DNA of 64,000 nt from UBA11612 sp965228575 (GCA_965228575.1 CBDDHW010000016.1:62001-126000); one strand, 5' to 3'; positions 19,521-29,063 are shown, numbered from the stretch's first letter. The notes: generated from the letters alone by a model not told the origin. Translations and numbers: made by a program.

Positions 19521-22211
19521 ATGGTCAAAAGAATGCTTGTCGACGCCACACACCCGGAGGAAACCCGGGTAGTGGTGCTGGATGGAACTCGCCTCCAAGA
19601 ATTTGATGTCGAGACCTCAACAAAAAAACAAATCAAGGGAAATATTTATTTAGCCAAAGTAGTTAGGGTCGAACCCTCGCTACAGGCTGCTTTTGTCGAC
19701 TACGGTGGCAATCGTCATGGTTTTCTTGCGTTCAGTGAAATTCATCCCGACTACTATCAAATTCCTGTCGCGGATCGAGAGCGCCTCCTCGCCGAGGTCG
19801 ACCAACATGACGATGACAGCGACGACGATTTGGAAAAATCACCTCCAAGCGAAGATCTCGACACATCCCAAGACTCTATCGACGAAGAACCTACGTCTTC
19901 TGGGACAGTGCGGGAGACCGAGACAGGCGCCACAGTTTCCCTAGAAACCAAGACCGAAGAAATATCGGGGGAGACGCTCGATTCAAAGGGTGAGAGCGAC
20001 GATACGAATCAATCTGAAAGCGGTAGTGATGCTCTGCCGGAAGAAGCACACCCTAATGCAGCTGAATCCAATAATGAGAACGAGGAGTCCGCATCTCAAT
20101 CATCCGATGTCGACCAAACGACGGGGGAAGGTCACGAAGAAACACAAGTTAACCGCCCGAAAAACACTAAGTCATCTGGTGTAGAGACCGTCGGAGGTGA
20201 AGACGAAGATGAAGACGACGGCGGCGACCGGCGGCGGCGAAAGTTCCTCGCGTCTCGCCACTACAAGATTCAAGAAGTTATCAAACGTCGCCAAATCATG
20301 TTGGTCCAGGTCGTTAAGGAAGAACGTGGCAATAAGGGCGCGGCTTTAACATCCTACTTGTCCCTGGCCGGGCGATACTGCGTGCTTATGCCAAATTCCG
20401 CACGCGGTGGCGGTGTATCTCGAAAAATTACCAGCTCCCAAGACCGCCGGCGGCTAAAAGCAATTCTAGGCGATCTTGCCTTGCCAAAAAGCATGGCCGT
20501 AATCTTACGAACAGCAGGCGCTGAACGAAACAAGGCGGAAATAAAAAGAGACTACGATTACCTTCAACGGACCTGGAACAGCATTCGTGAAGTAACGATG
20601 ACTTCACGCGCCCCGATATTGATTCATGAAGAAGCCAGTCTGATCAAGAGAGCCATTCGTGACATATACACTCGTGATATCGAAGAGGTGTGGGTGGACG
20701 GTGAAGATGGCTACAAAACGGCCAAAGATTTCATGAAAATGCTGACGCCCAGTCATGCAAAGAAGGTTCAAAAATACAAAGACGAAAAAATCCCACTATT
20801 CCACCGCTACCAAGTCGAAACGCAACTCGAAGCGATAAATAATCCTATTATTCAGCTGAAATCTGGCGGATCCATTGTCTTCGCACAGACCGAAGCGTTA
20901 GTCGCGATAGACGTGAATTCCGGTCGCTCAACCAAGGAAAGACACATTGAGGAAACCGCCTATCGCACAAACCTCGAGGCGGCGGAAGAAATCGCACGTC
21001 AACTTCGATTGCGAGACCTAGCCGGTCTCGTGGTTATCGATTTCATCGATATGGAGGAAAATCGCAACAATCACGCCGTGGAACGGCGCCTCAAAGAGGC
21101 ATTGCGCGCAGATCGCGCTCGCATTCAGGTGGGACGTATCAGTCATTTCGGATTGTTGGAACTTTCTCGTCAGCGCTTGCGACCGAGCTTGATAGAAGCC
21201 AACTTCCGTATATGTAGTCATTGTTCGGGCGCTGGTCTAATTCGATCTACAGAATCTGCGGCGGTACATTCCCTTCGCGTTTTGGAGGAAGAAGGAGTTC
21301 GGCACCGGTCTGCTGAGGTAACTATTACTGTCCATTCCGACGTCGCTCTCTATCTCTTGAATTATAAGCGAGAGGCACTCGCAAGCATCGAGACGCGCTA
21401 TGGAATAAAAATATTTATTTTAGGCGATAACGATCTCGTACCTCCCGACATGCGTCTTGAAAGGGTTAAAGCCCATCGCGGAGACAGCGAAGAAGGAGCT
21501 GATGCTCAAAATCAGGATCTGGAGAATTCTGAAAAAATGGGCACAAGTTCCGGCTCAAATAACGAGCGTGACGACCAATCTCAACCTCGAACTGACGATG
21601 AAGACGGGACAGGCCGTAAACGTCGACGCCGACGCAGAAAAAAGAAGCCGAGTGAGGCACGCGGCCGGACGCAAAGCGCAGAAGATGATCAAGCGCCAAA
21701 TTCTCAGGCGAGCGATATTGCAAATGAAAACGAGACCGACGACTCGCAAAAAAATGCGACATCCAAGAGAGACGAGCAAAGTCAAAGAGGGCGGCGCAGG
21801 GGTCGGCGGGGCGGCCGGCGACGGCGTGGTGGAAATTCAAAGGACACTACCAACGCCGCAAATGCGAACGAGCAATCCAACGAAAACGGCAGAAGCGCGT
21901 CTGAGGGAAGCAGTCAAGAAGCAGAGCCTAATGGGCAGACTGCACCCACAACAACACCTACAGAAAATACCTCAGATAAGAGCAATGGTGAGAATCAGGC
22001 GCGCTCTGAGGCAGCCAGCTCCTCAGCCGAAACTGAAGTATCTTCTAAGAACACTTCTCGATTGTTCAGGACGCTCTGGAAACGTGACTCTCAATCTGAC
22101 ACCAATAATACAGCCTCTGAACCTGATCAAAAATCGACGCAACAGAGCAACAATGATGAATCTAATGAATCGCCTCGGCGTGGTTGGTGGCAAGGTTCGA
22201 GCGACCAGTAA
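19521..22211 (+). CDS. rne: Ribonuclease E
   Basis: Essential endoribonuclease for mRNA decay and rRNA/tRNA processing, and degradosome scaffold; 896 residues. The S1 domain is split: residues about 39-92 form the first half, then comes an acidic low-complexity insertion (about 93-235) ending in RRRRK, and the second half resumes at about 247. Catalytic aspartates are in VAIDVNSGRS (D464) and VVIDFIDM (D507). The Zn-link is CSHC (C565, C568). The C-terminal third is disordered, with arginine-rich tracts (GRKRRRRRRKKK, GRRRGRRGGRRRRGG) typical of RNA-binding scaffolds. It is divergent from amiC. GGAG lies about 11 bases before the ATG. Confidence 0.96.
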   Translation: MVKRMLVDATHPEETRVVVLDGTRLQEFDVETSTKKQIKGNIYLAKVVRVEPSLQAAFVDYGGNRHGFLAFSEIHPDYYQIPVADRERLLAEVDQHDDDSDDDLEKSPPSEDLDTSQDSIDEEPTSSGTVRETETGATVSLETKTEEISGETLDSKGESDDTNQSESGSDALPEEAHPNAAESNNENEESASQSSDVDQTTGEGHEETQVNRPKNTKSSGVETVGGEDEDEDDGGDRRRRKFLASRHYKIQEVIKRRQIMLVQVVKEERGNKGAALTSYLSLAGRYCVLMPNSARGGGVSRKITSSQDRRRLKAILGDLALPKSMAVILRTAGAERNKAEIKRDYDYLQRTWNSIREVTMTSRAPILIHEEASLIKRAIRDIYTRDIEEVWVDGEDGYKTAKDFMKMLTPSHAKKVQKYKDEKIPLFHRYQVETQLEAINNPIIQLKSGGSIVFAQTEALVAIDVNSGRSTKERHIEETAYRTNLEAAEEIARQLRLRDLAGLVVIDFIDMEENRNNHAVERRLKEALRADRARIQVGRISHFGLLELSRQRLRPSLIEANFRICSHCSGAGLIRSTESAAVHSLRVLEEEGVRHRSAEVTITVHSDVALYLLNYKREALASIETRYGIKIFILGDNDLVPPDMRLERVKAHRGDSEEGADAQNQDLENSEKMGTSSGSNNERDDQSQPRTDDEDGTGRKRRRRRRKKKPSEARGRTQSAEDDQAPNSQASDIANENETDDSQKNATSKRDEQSQRGRRRGRRGGRRRRGGNSKDTTNAANANEQSNENGRSASEGSSQEAEPNGQTAPTTTPTENTSDKSNGENQARSEAASSSAETEVSSKNTSRLFRTLWKRDSQSDTNNTASEPDQKSTQQSNNDESNESPRRGWWQGSSDQ

Positions 22212-22260
22212 GCTGTACGATTGAAGATCCGCCGCCTGCCGCTACGCCGTATCGATAGTG

Positions 22261-23415
22261 CTAAAGTCGATCTCGCCAAGATTTCAGACGTGCACATGCC
22301 TCTTCCATGTCCTCAGTAGCGCCAGCGAAGGAAAGCCTTATAAACCGGCGGCCCCGTGCGGGATCAAAGTCAACACCGGGAGTGGTTGCAATACCTGCCT
22401 CATGCAGCAGCCGCCTACAAAACTCCTCGGAGTTCTCAGAGAGCGCGGAGATATCGGCATAGATGTAAAATGCACCATCCGCTGGCGCGATCTTTTCAAA
22501 TCCCAATGACGGCAAATGGTTGAGTAAAATTTCTCGATTCCTGGCATACCTTTGCACATTAGCGTCGAGTTCATCCCGACAATCTAACGCTACCATACCG
22601 CCATATTGTGACGCAGTTGGTGGGGCGATAAATAAACTTTGGGCTAAACATTCTAACGATCTGATTAAGTCGTCAGGTACAATCATCCAGCCCAGACGCC
22701 ATCCAGTCATGCAAAAGTACTTAGAAAAACTATTCACTACGATCGCAGTGTTTGAGCAACCAGCGGCTGTAGATGGATTCATTCCGTAGGTAATACCGTG
22801 ATATATTTCATCTGATATCAAACGCACGCCTTCGTGCTCACAAAATTCAACAAGATCTCGAAACTCTTGCTCGGGCAGTATTGAGCCCGTCGGATTGGCA
22901 GGACTGCCAAGGATCAGTCCGTCTGGCAGGGTTGAAAAAGATTTCAGATGCTCCACTGTCGGCTGGTAACGCGTAGATTCATCAACTGCGATCAGCTCAG
23001 GCACAATGCCTAACGACGTCAAAATGTGGCGATACGCTGGGTATCCCGGAGTTGCCAAAGCCACACGCTCGCCTGCCTCGAAGGCGCCAACAAACGCGAG
23101 AATAAATCCCGCCGATGATCCCGTGGTCGCAAATACTCGATCGGGTGAAATGTTCACCCCATAAAAATCGGCGTAGTGCCGCACTATCCGATTGCGTAGC
23201 CCTGGCACACCTCTAGCGACCGTATAGCCGAGAGGATCACACTCCATTTGGGTAACAATCTCAGCGACCGCCCTATCCGGCAATCCTGTAGATGGCTGCC
23301 CTACTTCGAGGTGAATAATACTTTGTCCACTCGCTTCCAAGTCAGCGGCTTCACGCATAACCTCCATCGCCATGAACGGTGGAACCATACCTCGACGCGC
23401 CGTCTTGAAAGCCAT
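22261..23415 (-). CDS. PLP-dependent aminotransferase, class I/II
   Basis: Fold-type I aminotransferase of the aspartate aminotransferase-like group, cytoplasmic; 384 residues. Key features are TTGSSAGFILAF for phosphate binding, SPANPTGS with the conserved asparagine, SDEIYHGITY, the PLP lysine in SFSKYFCMTGWRLGW, and the C-terminal arginine of RFIRLSFA that binds the substrate carboxylate. The amino acid substrate cannot be fixed from sequence. AGGGGAA directly precedes the ATG. It converges with rne, 49 bp apart, and the GGT-like gene lies just upstream on the same strand (5 bp), so the two may be co-transcribed. Confidence 0.9.
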   Translation of the reverse strand: MAFKTARRGMVPPFMAMEVMREAADLEASGQSIIHLEVGQPSTGLPDRAVAEIVTQMECDPLGYTVARGVPGLRNRIVRHYADFYGVNISPDRVFATTGSSAGFILAFVGAFEAGERVALATPGYPAYRHILTSLGIVPELIAVDESTRYQPTVEHLKSFSTLPDGLILGSPANPTGSILPEQEFRDLVEFCEHEGVRLISDEIYHGITYGMNPSTAAGCSNTAIVVNSFSKYFCMTGWRLGWMIVPDDLIRSLECLAQSLFIAPPTASQYGGMVALDCRDELDANVQRYARNREILLNHLPSLGFEKIAPADGAFYIYADISALSENSEEFCRRLLHEAGIATTPGVDFDPARGRRFIRLSFAGATEDMEEACARLKSWRDRL

Positions 23416-23420
23416 TTCCC

Positions 23421-24785
23421 CTACTCCAGGTCTATAATTTCCGCATAACCTGACACTCTAACGCCAGCGTATGCGCGACAATGAATTCTTTCCTTGGTGT
23501 GCGACAAGTAGCAACGCGCAAAATCTATTCCTGCAAAATTCACCCCTAAGTTTCCATCCAAATCATCACTAAGATTTACCGCGTTCAGCAGATTTTTGAG
23601 CTTTGTTTCCCCGGCAAGCCCATACGAACTGGCGATCAAAGCAACGCCGTGCGTTGCATTGTCAATCAAAAGAGTCGACACATGGGGTGCGCTTGAATCG
23701 GGTTTTTTAGAAACATCGGAGTGAAGAAAAAAACCTAAAGCCGGCATCAGAACTTTTGAACCAAACGGTTCACCAACAGACAAAGCGCAAGATACGATAT
23801 CCCCCCGATGGTCTCCTACGATAAAAGAGCTCGTTCCAGAAGGCGACGCCATAGAATCATTTGACATATTGTTCGATCTATCTTTTGACGACACTATCCC
23901 TGAACCGTCTAATGCGCGGCCATTGTAAAAAAAAGACCTCATGTCCGAGTTTGCATAAAAACCTAATGTGTTCCATGTGGGAACATCTCTAGTATCAATA
24001 GTATTGATCTCAATCGAGAGCGCCTCCGCCACTTCCTTCGCAACCATATTTTTAAAATCAAACGCATTCAGCCCGCTCGAATGCCGCGATCTTATTGCGC
24101 TTAACGTTTGCGCCAATTGAGGCTGTTCAAGCCGATCACCAACTTTCAAGAAGTTTTTTTCTGGTGTCATAAATAGTTCAGCGGCTCCTGATTTTCCAAG
24201 CAGACTGCCGCCACTGATTCCCAAATCAGACGCTAAAGTTTGAGACATCGACACTCCAAATCGCGCCAAGTTTTCCGAAGGTGAGACAACTTGAGCCCAC
24301 GGCAAAGACCCATGTTCTGTGTGAAGAGAATACATACCTCCGACAAAACGTGGGTAGCCAGGAGATGAGCGGCTGTTAAAAAACTCCAATACGTCAGCTG
24401 TGTTTTCCGCCTTGTCATAGCGCAAGCAAAATCCATCAGCTCCCAAACCTGCCGATGATGGAAGCGTGACGGCCAACGCAAATCCTAATGACACCGCCGC
24501 ATCCGCAGCGTTGCCTTCGGATTTCAAAATTTCCGTGGCGACTAGACCAGCATGTGGTTCATCCGCAATAACAAAGGGATCATATTTTGGTGGCAGAGTT
24601 GTTCGAGTTCCGACTTCCAGCCGAACGGACGGAACACCGGCGCACGCGGTCAGTCCAAACGTCAATATAAAGAGACAAAAAACCGTTAAATTTTTGCAAT
24701 ACGAGGCCCTATTTCGCCACAATTTCCGGTTACCCGAACTACAACGATATAGGTTAGTGTAAGTATGGAATTTATCGATGCTCAT
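23421..24785 (-). CDS. Gamma-glutamyltransferase-like lipoprotein, divergent and short
   Basis: The N-terminus has a hydrophobic segment ending in LTAC, a lipobox, so the mature protein is probably a periplasm-facing lipoprotein. The body resembles the gamma-glutamyltransferase (Ntn-hydrolase) family: VIADEPHAGLVATEILKS and GNAADAAVSLGFAL match its N-terminal signature, and SAGLGADGF its glycine-rich loop. The self-cleavage threonine region appears as GTSSFIVGD, where the threonine is kept but the usual TTH is changed. FGSKVLMPALGFFLHSD follows. At about 454 residues it is shorter than normal GGT, and it is divergent, so activity is doubtful. A GTG at 24794 is an alternative start. It lies 5 bp upstream of the aminotransferase on the same strand. 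Confidence 0.65.
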   Translation of the reverse strand: MSIDKFHTYTNLYRCSSGNRKLWRNRASYCKNLTVFCLFILTFGLTACAGVPSVRLEVGTRTTLPPKYDPFVIADEPHAGLVATEILKSEGNAADAAVSLGFALAVTLPSSAGLGADGFCLRYDKAENTADVLEFFNSRSSPGYPRFVGGMYSLHTEHGSLPWAQVVSPSENLARFGVSMSQTLASDLGISGGSLLGKSGAAELFMTPEKNFLKVGDRLEQPQLAQTLSAIRSRHSSGLNAFDFKNMVAKEVAEALSIEINTIDTRDVPTWNTLGFYANSDMRSFFYNGRALDGSGIVSSKDRSNNMSNDSMASPSGTSSFIVGDHRGDIVSCALSVGEPFGSKVLMPALGFFLHSDVSKKPDSSAPHVSTLLIDNATHGVALIASSYGLAGETKLKNLLNAVNLSDDLDGNLGVNFAGIDFARCYLSHTKERIHCRAYAGVRVSGYAEIIDLE

Positions 24786-24896
24786 GTAGCGCACACACTG
24801 ATATTACGAGCAATACGATATATTGCGGCCCGCATTGTTAGTCGACCATAGTTGGATCAAAGCGTCAAAGCGAGAACCGTGACAAAACGAATTTCT

Positions 24897-26318
24897 ATGA
24901 ATATGAGACGGATACCGATTCTCTCGGTGAGGGTGCTTCGCCAACAAACGTGGGTGCTTTGCGTAAACTTGCTCACAGCCCTTGCGATAGCGGGCGCATT
25001 GTTCACACCCATCACAACTGCACTTGCGCAAGATTTCGGCGAAGGCGCAGTTCTCTATGATACAGAAATCGGAAACACATTGCGGTCTTACGCGAAACCT
25101 CTACTTGAGGCAGGTGGCATACCACCCGAAAGCATCAGCATTCATATGGTTGTTGACGACAGCCTAAATGCGTTTGTGACCCGGGGGAACCGTATGTTTT
25201 TCCATACCGGCTTGCTCCTAAGAACAAAGAACTCGAGTGAGGTACTTGGAGTAATGGCTCACGAAATTGGCCATATCGCTGGTGGTCATGCAGTGGTGAG
25301 AGGCGGCTACGAAAACGCTAGCGCGATATCAATGCTTGCCCTCCTGTTGGGTGTTGCCGCCGGTGTTGCAAGTGGCAATCCAGACGCCGGGTTGGCCGTC
25401 ATGCTCGGCGGACAGAGGGTGGCTTTAGGGCAAATGCTGAGTTTTAGCCGGTCAGTTGAAAGCAGCGCCGATCAATTCGCACTCCGTGTTTTGGAACAAA
25501 CCGGGCAATCTGCGCAGGGACTCTATAATTTTTTTGAACTTCTAGCAGGGCAGGAATTGTTGATTACGGCGTCGCAAGATCCATATATGCGAACGCACCC
25601 GCTCACCCGCAACCGCATGTCAACAATTCAGGCGGCGCTGGACCGCTCTACCTATACCAGCGCGCCACCGCGGCCTGATTATGAACGTCAGCACCGGCGC
25701 TTAGTCGCAAAGCTATACGCGTTTCTCAAGCCTCAGATATCCACCCTACAAAAATACCCGGAGTCTGACACAAGTATCGAAGCCAGATACGCTCGATCGA
25801 TTGCGTACTATCGGCGCGGTCAGTTTGATAAGTCTCTTCCGTTGATAGAGGGCCTCATTAGCGACGAACCGGAAGACCCATATTTCTGGCAAATAAAAGG
25901 GGATATGCTGCTAAGTAAGAGCGATATCGACGGCGCGGTCGAGGCATACAGAACGGCTCTAAATTACCTTCCGGATGCTCCTGAAATTCTTGTGGCAATG
26001 GCTCATGCCATGACTCAGCGCCCGTCATCCGAGCATTCTGCGGAAGCTCAAGCCGCACTCAAGCGTGCGCTCGCAATAGAACCACAGAATATAAGCGCAT
26101 GGGATATGCTCGCCAGGGCCTATGCTTACGACGATAATTTGGGCATGTCCGCATATGCCTCCGCTGAGCGTGCTATTCTCACTGGCCAGTTCTCGGACGT
26201 AAGGCGTTTTACGGTGCAAGCTGAAAAATACATTGAGAAAGGCACCCCTACCTGGATTCGACTTCAGGACATCAAAAACGCAGCGGAAAACTATCGCGAA
26301 GATATGAAAAGAAGATAA
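24897..26318 (+). CDS. M48 family zinc metalloprotease with TPR repeats (BepA-like)
   Basis: Periplasmic metalloprotease related to BepA, which handles outer-membrane beta-barrel and LPS-assembly proteins; that role is inferred. A signal peptide with hydrophobic stretch and ALA-Q cleavage site spans about residues 1-42 of the ATG-initiated form. The catalytic HExxH is in MAHEIGHIAGGH, with the third ligand expected in ESSADQFALRVL. The C-terminal half has TPR-like repeats (SIAYYRRGQFDKSLPLIEGL, GAVEAYRTAL, AEAQAALKRALAIEP). The ATG at 24897 is favoured, but GTG at 24879 and TTG at 24852 are in frame and none has a strong ribosome site. It is divergent from the GGT-like lipoprotein. Confidence 0.92.
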   Translation: MNMRRIPILSVRVLRQQTWVLCVNLLTALAIAGALFTPITTALAQDFGEGAVLYDTEIGNTLRSYAKPLLEAGGIPPESISIHMVVDDSLNAFVTRGNRMFFHTGLLLRTKNSSEVLGVMAHEIGHIAGGHAVVRGGYENASAISMLALLLGVAAGVASGNPDAGLAVMLGGQRVALGQMLSFSRSVESSADQFALRVLEQTGQSAQGLYNFFELLAGQELLITASQDPYMRTHPLTRNRMSTIQAALDRSTYTSAPPRPDYERQHRRLVAKLYAFLKPQISTLQKYPESDTSIEARYARSIAYYRRGQFDKSLPLIEGLISDEPEDPYFWQIKGDMLLSKSDIDGAVEAYRTALNYLPDAPEILVAMAHAMTQRPSSEHSAEAQAALKRALAIEPQNISAWDMLARAYAYDDNLGMSAYASAERAILTGQFSDVRRFTVQAEKYIEKGTPTWIRLQDIKNAAENYREDMKRR

Positions 26319-26382
26319 TTTAAGCGACCATATCGATCAGGTATGCGTTACTTAATATTGGTAACAACGTAAGGAAAAACAC

Positions 26383-27150
26383 ATGGCCGAGCGCAGCAAA
26401 CTCTCACCCCGCAATATTTTTATTGCGGCCGCCTTTTGCGTAGCTGCAGGGATATTGACGGTACCCTTGGTCGCGCAAGATGGGGGTCAATTCTCGAACG
26501 AACAAAAAGACCAGGTCAAAGAACTGGTTCGAGAATACATTCTCGAAAACCCGGAAATTATCTCTGAGGCGATTATGGCCTTACAGGCGCGGGAGGAAAA
26601 AGCGCGAGCAGACCGCCAGGCTGAAGCGTTAGCGATTCACAAGAACGCTCTATTCAATCCCGTTGAAAATACGGTTATCGGCAACCCGAATGGTGATGTT
26701 ACTGTTGTTGAATTTTTTGACTACAACTGCGGTTATTGCAAGTCCATGGCTACCGCCGTTAGGACAATTCTAGAAGAAGACAATAACATTAGAATGGTCA
26801 TGAAAGAATTCCCGATATTGGGCCCTGGATCTGTCGTCGCCGCCAGAGCAGCGTTAGCCGCGCGCGAACAGGGTAAGTACGGGGCAATCCATAATGCGCT
26901 CCTAAATCATAAAGGATCCTTGAATCAACAGTCAGTTGAGCAAATTGCGGAAAATATTGGTTTAGATATTGAAAAGTTGCGCCGCGATATGGCAAACCCC
27001 GACATCAATGAAATTTTAGGAAATAATATGACTCTGGCTCGGGACCTAGGAATAGAGGGAACCCCCGCTCTCATCGTCGGCGAAACCATTGTTCCTGGTG
27101 CAATTGGCGTTGATCGACTTCGCGCCCTTATTGACGATGCAAGAGGATAG
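26383..27150 (+). CDS. DsbA/ScsC-like thiol-disulfide protein
   Basis: Periplasmic thioredoxin-fold protein, 255 residues, probably an oxidase or isomerase of disulfide bonds. A signal peptide ends near ALVAQD, after an N-terminal hydrophobic run. Residues about 35-85 match the ScsC/Com1 N-terminal oligomerisation segment (EYILENPEIISEAIMALQ). The active site CGYC lies in FFDYNCGYCKS, and the cis-proline region is GIEGTPALIVG. AAGGAAAA lies before the ATG. It follows the M48 protease gene by 64 bp on the same strand, so both are likely envelope quality-control proteins expressed together. Confidence 0.92.
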   Translation: MAERSKLSPRNIFIAAAFCVAAGILTVPLVAQDGGQFSNEQKDQVKELVREYILENPEIISEAIMALQAREEKARADRQAEALAIHKNALFNPVENTVIGNPNGDVTVVEFFDYNCGYCKSMATAVRTILEEDNNIRMVMKEFPILGPGSVVAARAALAAREQGKYGAIHNALLNHKGSLNQQSVEQIAENIGLDIEKLRRDMANPDINEILGNNMTLARDLGIEGTPALIVGETIVPGAIGVDRLRALIDDARG

Positions 27151-27177
27151 ATCCTACTCACTTAGGCTTTTAATTTT

Positions 27178-27783
27178 ATGACTATCCCTGATTTTCCCGA
27201 AAAGGAACGTGCGCGATTTCGTAAGTTGTTGGAGGTCGCGAATTCCACGAGCTACAGCGGTGAACGCGAGGCCGCATTGATGGCAGCGACGCGCCTAGCG
27301 GAAACGTATGGCATGACTCTGCGCGAAGCGGCGGGAATGAAGGATCGTCCTCGAAAGAAGAAATCCGCCTCAACAGCGAGACGGCCAAGAGGATTCCGGG
27401 CTGACTTTGGATCCGCCGATCCCGAAGCGATGGGGATGTGGTGGGCGTCTCGCGAAAAAGCTACCTCTCAACAGCAGAATCTTGATAGTGAATCTTTGGC
27501 CGCCGATAAAAAAAGGCGCGAAGAGGCATTGCGGAACGCCATAGAACGCGGCCTCGACAACGAAGAACGCGCAGCCGCGGAAAAGAAAAAATCATCGCCG
27601 TCTCGTGGACATACCACCCGCAGCGCGGGACGAAGCGCATGGCGCCCGAGGCCTGAATTTGTGCGTGTTTTACTAAAGGAAACTCGCATGTCGGCAAAAG
27701 AAATAGCGGCAGTCGCCGGGGTAACGATTTACGACGTATTTCGTGAAAAACTTTTGATGCGACGCGCTGAAGCCGTCAATTAA
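27178..27783 (+). CDS. DUF2786-like N-terminus with C-terminal helix-turn-helix-like segment
   Basis: 201-residue protein of unknown role. The first 50 residues (RFRKLLEVANST, ALMAATRLAETYGMTLREA) resemble the DUF2786 domain, which occurs in some phage and regulatory proteins. The middle is very basic and alanine/lysine rich, hence probably disordered. The last 40 residues (LLKETRMSAKEIAAVAGVT followed by IYDVFREKLL) read like a helix-turn-helix. This suggests DNA binding, but no target is known. It starts 27 bp after the DsbA-like gene and may share its transcript. Confidence 0.6.
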   Translation: MTIPDFPEKERARFRKLLEVANSTSYSGEREAALMAATRLAETYGMTLREAAGMKDRPRKKKSASTARRPRGFRADFGSADPEAMGMWWASREKATSQQQNLDSESLAADKKRREEALRNAIERGLDNEERAAAEKKKSSPSRGHTTRSAGRSAWRPRPEFVRVLLKETRMSAKEIAAVAGVTIYDVFREKLLMRRAEAVN

Positions 27784-27791
27784 GTATAGGA

Positions 27792-29063
27792 TTATCGCTT
27801 TAAGTCTCGAGCGACGTGGGTCATTTCATCGGCCGTGCGCAAAACCGTAGCTGCACTTGAATAGGCCCGTTGAGTGACGATCATTTTTGTGAATTGATCC
27901 GCAAGATCGACATTAGACTGCTCCAGCGCACCCACAATAAGTTCGGTTCGCCCACCTGGGTTTCCAAGGCTTGTGAGCTCCAAATCACCGGAATCCGAGC
28001 TTTGTAGGAATACATTACCGCTGCGGGCTTCGAGATTGTTTTCCGACTCAAACCTCGCGATCGCTAACTTATATAAGCTGCGGACCTCGCCGTTGGAATA
28101 ACTGGCGACGAGCACGCCTTCAGCATTGAAATATGCGTCCTGAAGCCGGCCCGCGAGAAAACCATTTTGATCGATATTTTGAACCGTAAACGCACCGCCG
28201 TCGGCGTACTGTGTCATCTTGGATATATCAACCGTCATCGTCTGCGGACCAGCGCTATCGGCCACGGTCACGCTTATCTGACCGTTCGCGGGGGATGTGA
28301 GGTTGCCTAAGCCATCAAAGGATATATTGGGCGGGTTAAACGTCGCAGCGACAATCTGAGTATCCGTCCCAATGGATGATGCGTCCAGGGTCCATTCAGT
28401 AGATCCTAAAGTCGGTGTAAAACCGAGAGTCAAGGTTCTAGAATTTCCTGCTTGATCGACATAGGGCAATCCAACTGATTGGCGTAGGGAATCGCCTGCT
28501 GACAAATTCGCTTGCAAAGCGATAGTTGTCGTCGCTGCACTTGGGAAAATACTATTATTGTTGAAGACCACTGGAGTGAGCGAATTTATGTTGTTCGTTT
28601 CTGTGATGTTCCCATTTGCGTCAGCCGCCCAACCGTAAACGAAATCACCCGCGCCGGTCGTCAGCAACGTACCCTGGTCGTTTTGACCGTTGCCGTCTGT
28701 ATCCGTGTTCAACTGAACCGCTTTTCCGAAAAAGGCGCCATCGCGTGTATAATGAAAACTGTCATCACCATCCGCGCTAGAGTTAGTCACGAAAAACCCA
28801 CGACCATTCAAGGCGACATCAAAAGCTCTGCTGGTCGATGTAATAATTCCTTGCTTGTCCACTTCACGGAAATCAGTTGTGTCGACTGAGAAGAAGCTTC
28901 GATTAAGCGGTGTTACATGGTTCAACAACGTGGAGAAGTGTGAGCCCTGGAGTTTGTATCCCGTCGTATTCACATTCGCGATGTTTGTCGAAATGTTCGA
29001 TAGGTTTTGTGCCTGAGCATTCAGTGCATGAACTGATGTATTAAACGTTCCTTGGAGGCTCAT
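27792..29063 (-). CDS. flgE: Flagellar hook protein FlgE
   Basis: Structural protein of the flagellar hook, exported by the flagellar type III system. The N-terminus MSLQGTFNTSVHAL, with NLSNISTNIANVNTTGYK, is the conserved flagellar rod/hook N-terminal motif, and the C-terminus (LEQSNVDLADQFTKMIVTQ, AYSSAATVLRTADEM) is the matching coiled region. The ATG at 29063 has GAGG two bases before a short spacer and matches family starts. A longer frame to 29150 adds 29 unrelated residues. At 423 residues it is in the FlgE range. No other flagellar gene is in the window, so it is isolated from its usual flgD/flgK neighbours. Confidence 0.9.
   Translation of the reverse strand: MSLQGTFNTSVHALNAQAQNLSNISTNIANVNTTGYKLQGSHFSTLLNHVTPLNRSFFSVDTTDFREVDKQGIITSTSRAFDVALNGRGFFVTNSSADGDDSFHYTRDGAFFGKAVQLNTDTDGNGQNDQGTLLTTGAGDFVYGWAADANGNITETNNINSLTPVVFNNNSIFPSAATTTIALQANLSAGDSLRQSVGLPYVDQAGNSRTLTLGFTPTLGSTEWTLDASSIGTDTQIVAATFNPPNISFDGLGNLTSPANGQISVTVADSAGPQTMTVDISKMTQYADGGAFTVQNIDQNGFLAGRLQDAYFNAEGVLVASYSNGEVRSLYKLAIARFESENNLEARSGNVFLQSSDSGDLELTSLGNPGGRTELIVGALEQSNVDLADQFTKMIVTQRAYSSAATVLRTADEMTHVARDLKR

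Noticed and set aside
19310..19606. 98-codon frame overlapping the rne start
   Set aside because: It overlaps the well-supported rne gene by 86 bp, has no ribosome site and no recognisable sequence, and lies in the likely leader.
21457..22224. 255-codon frame inside the 3' part of rne
   Set aside because: It is an alternative-frame reading of the arginine-rich, low-complexity RNase E tail; the composition is an artefact.
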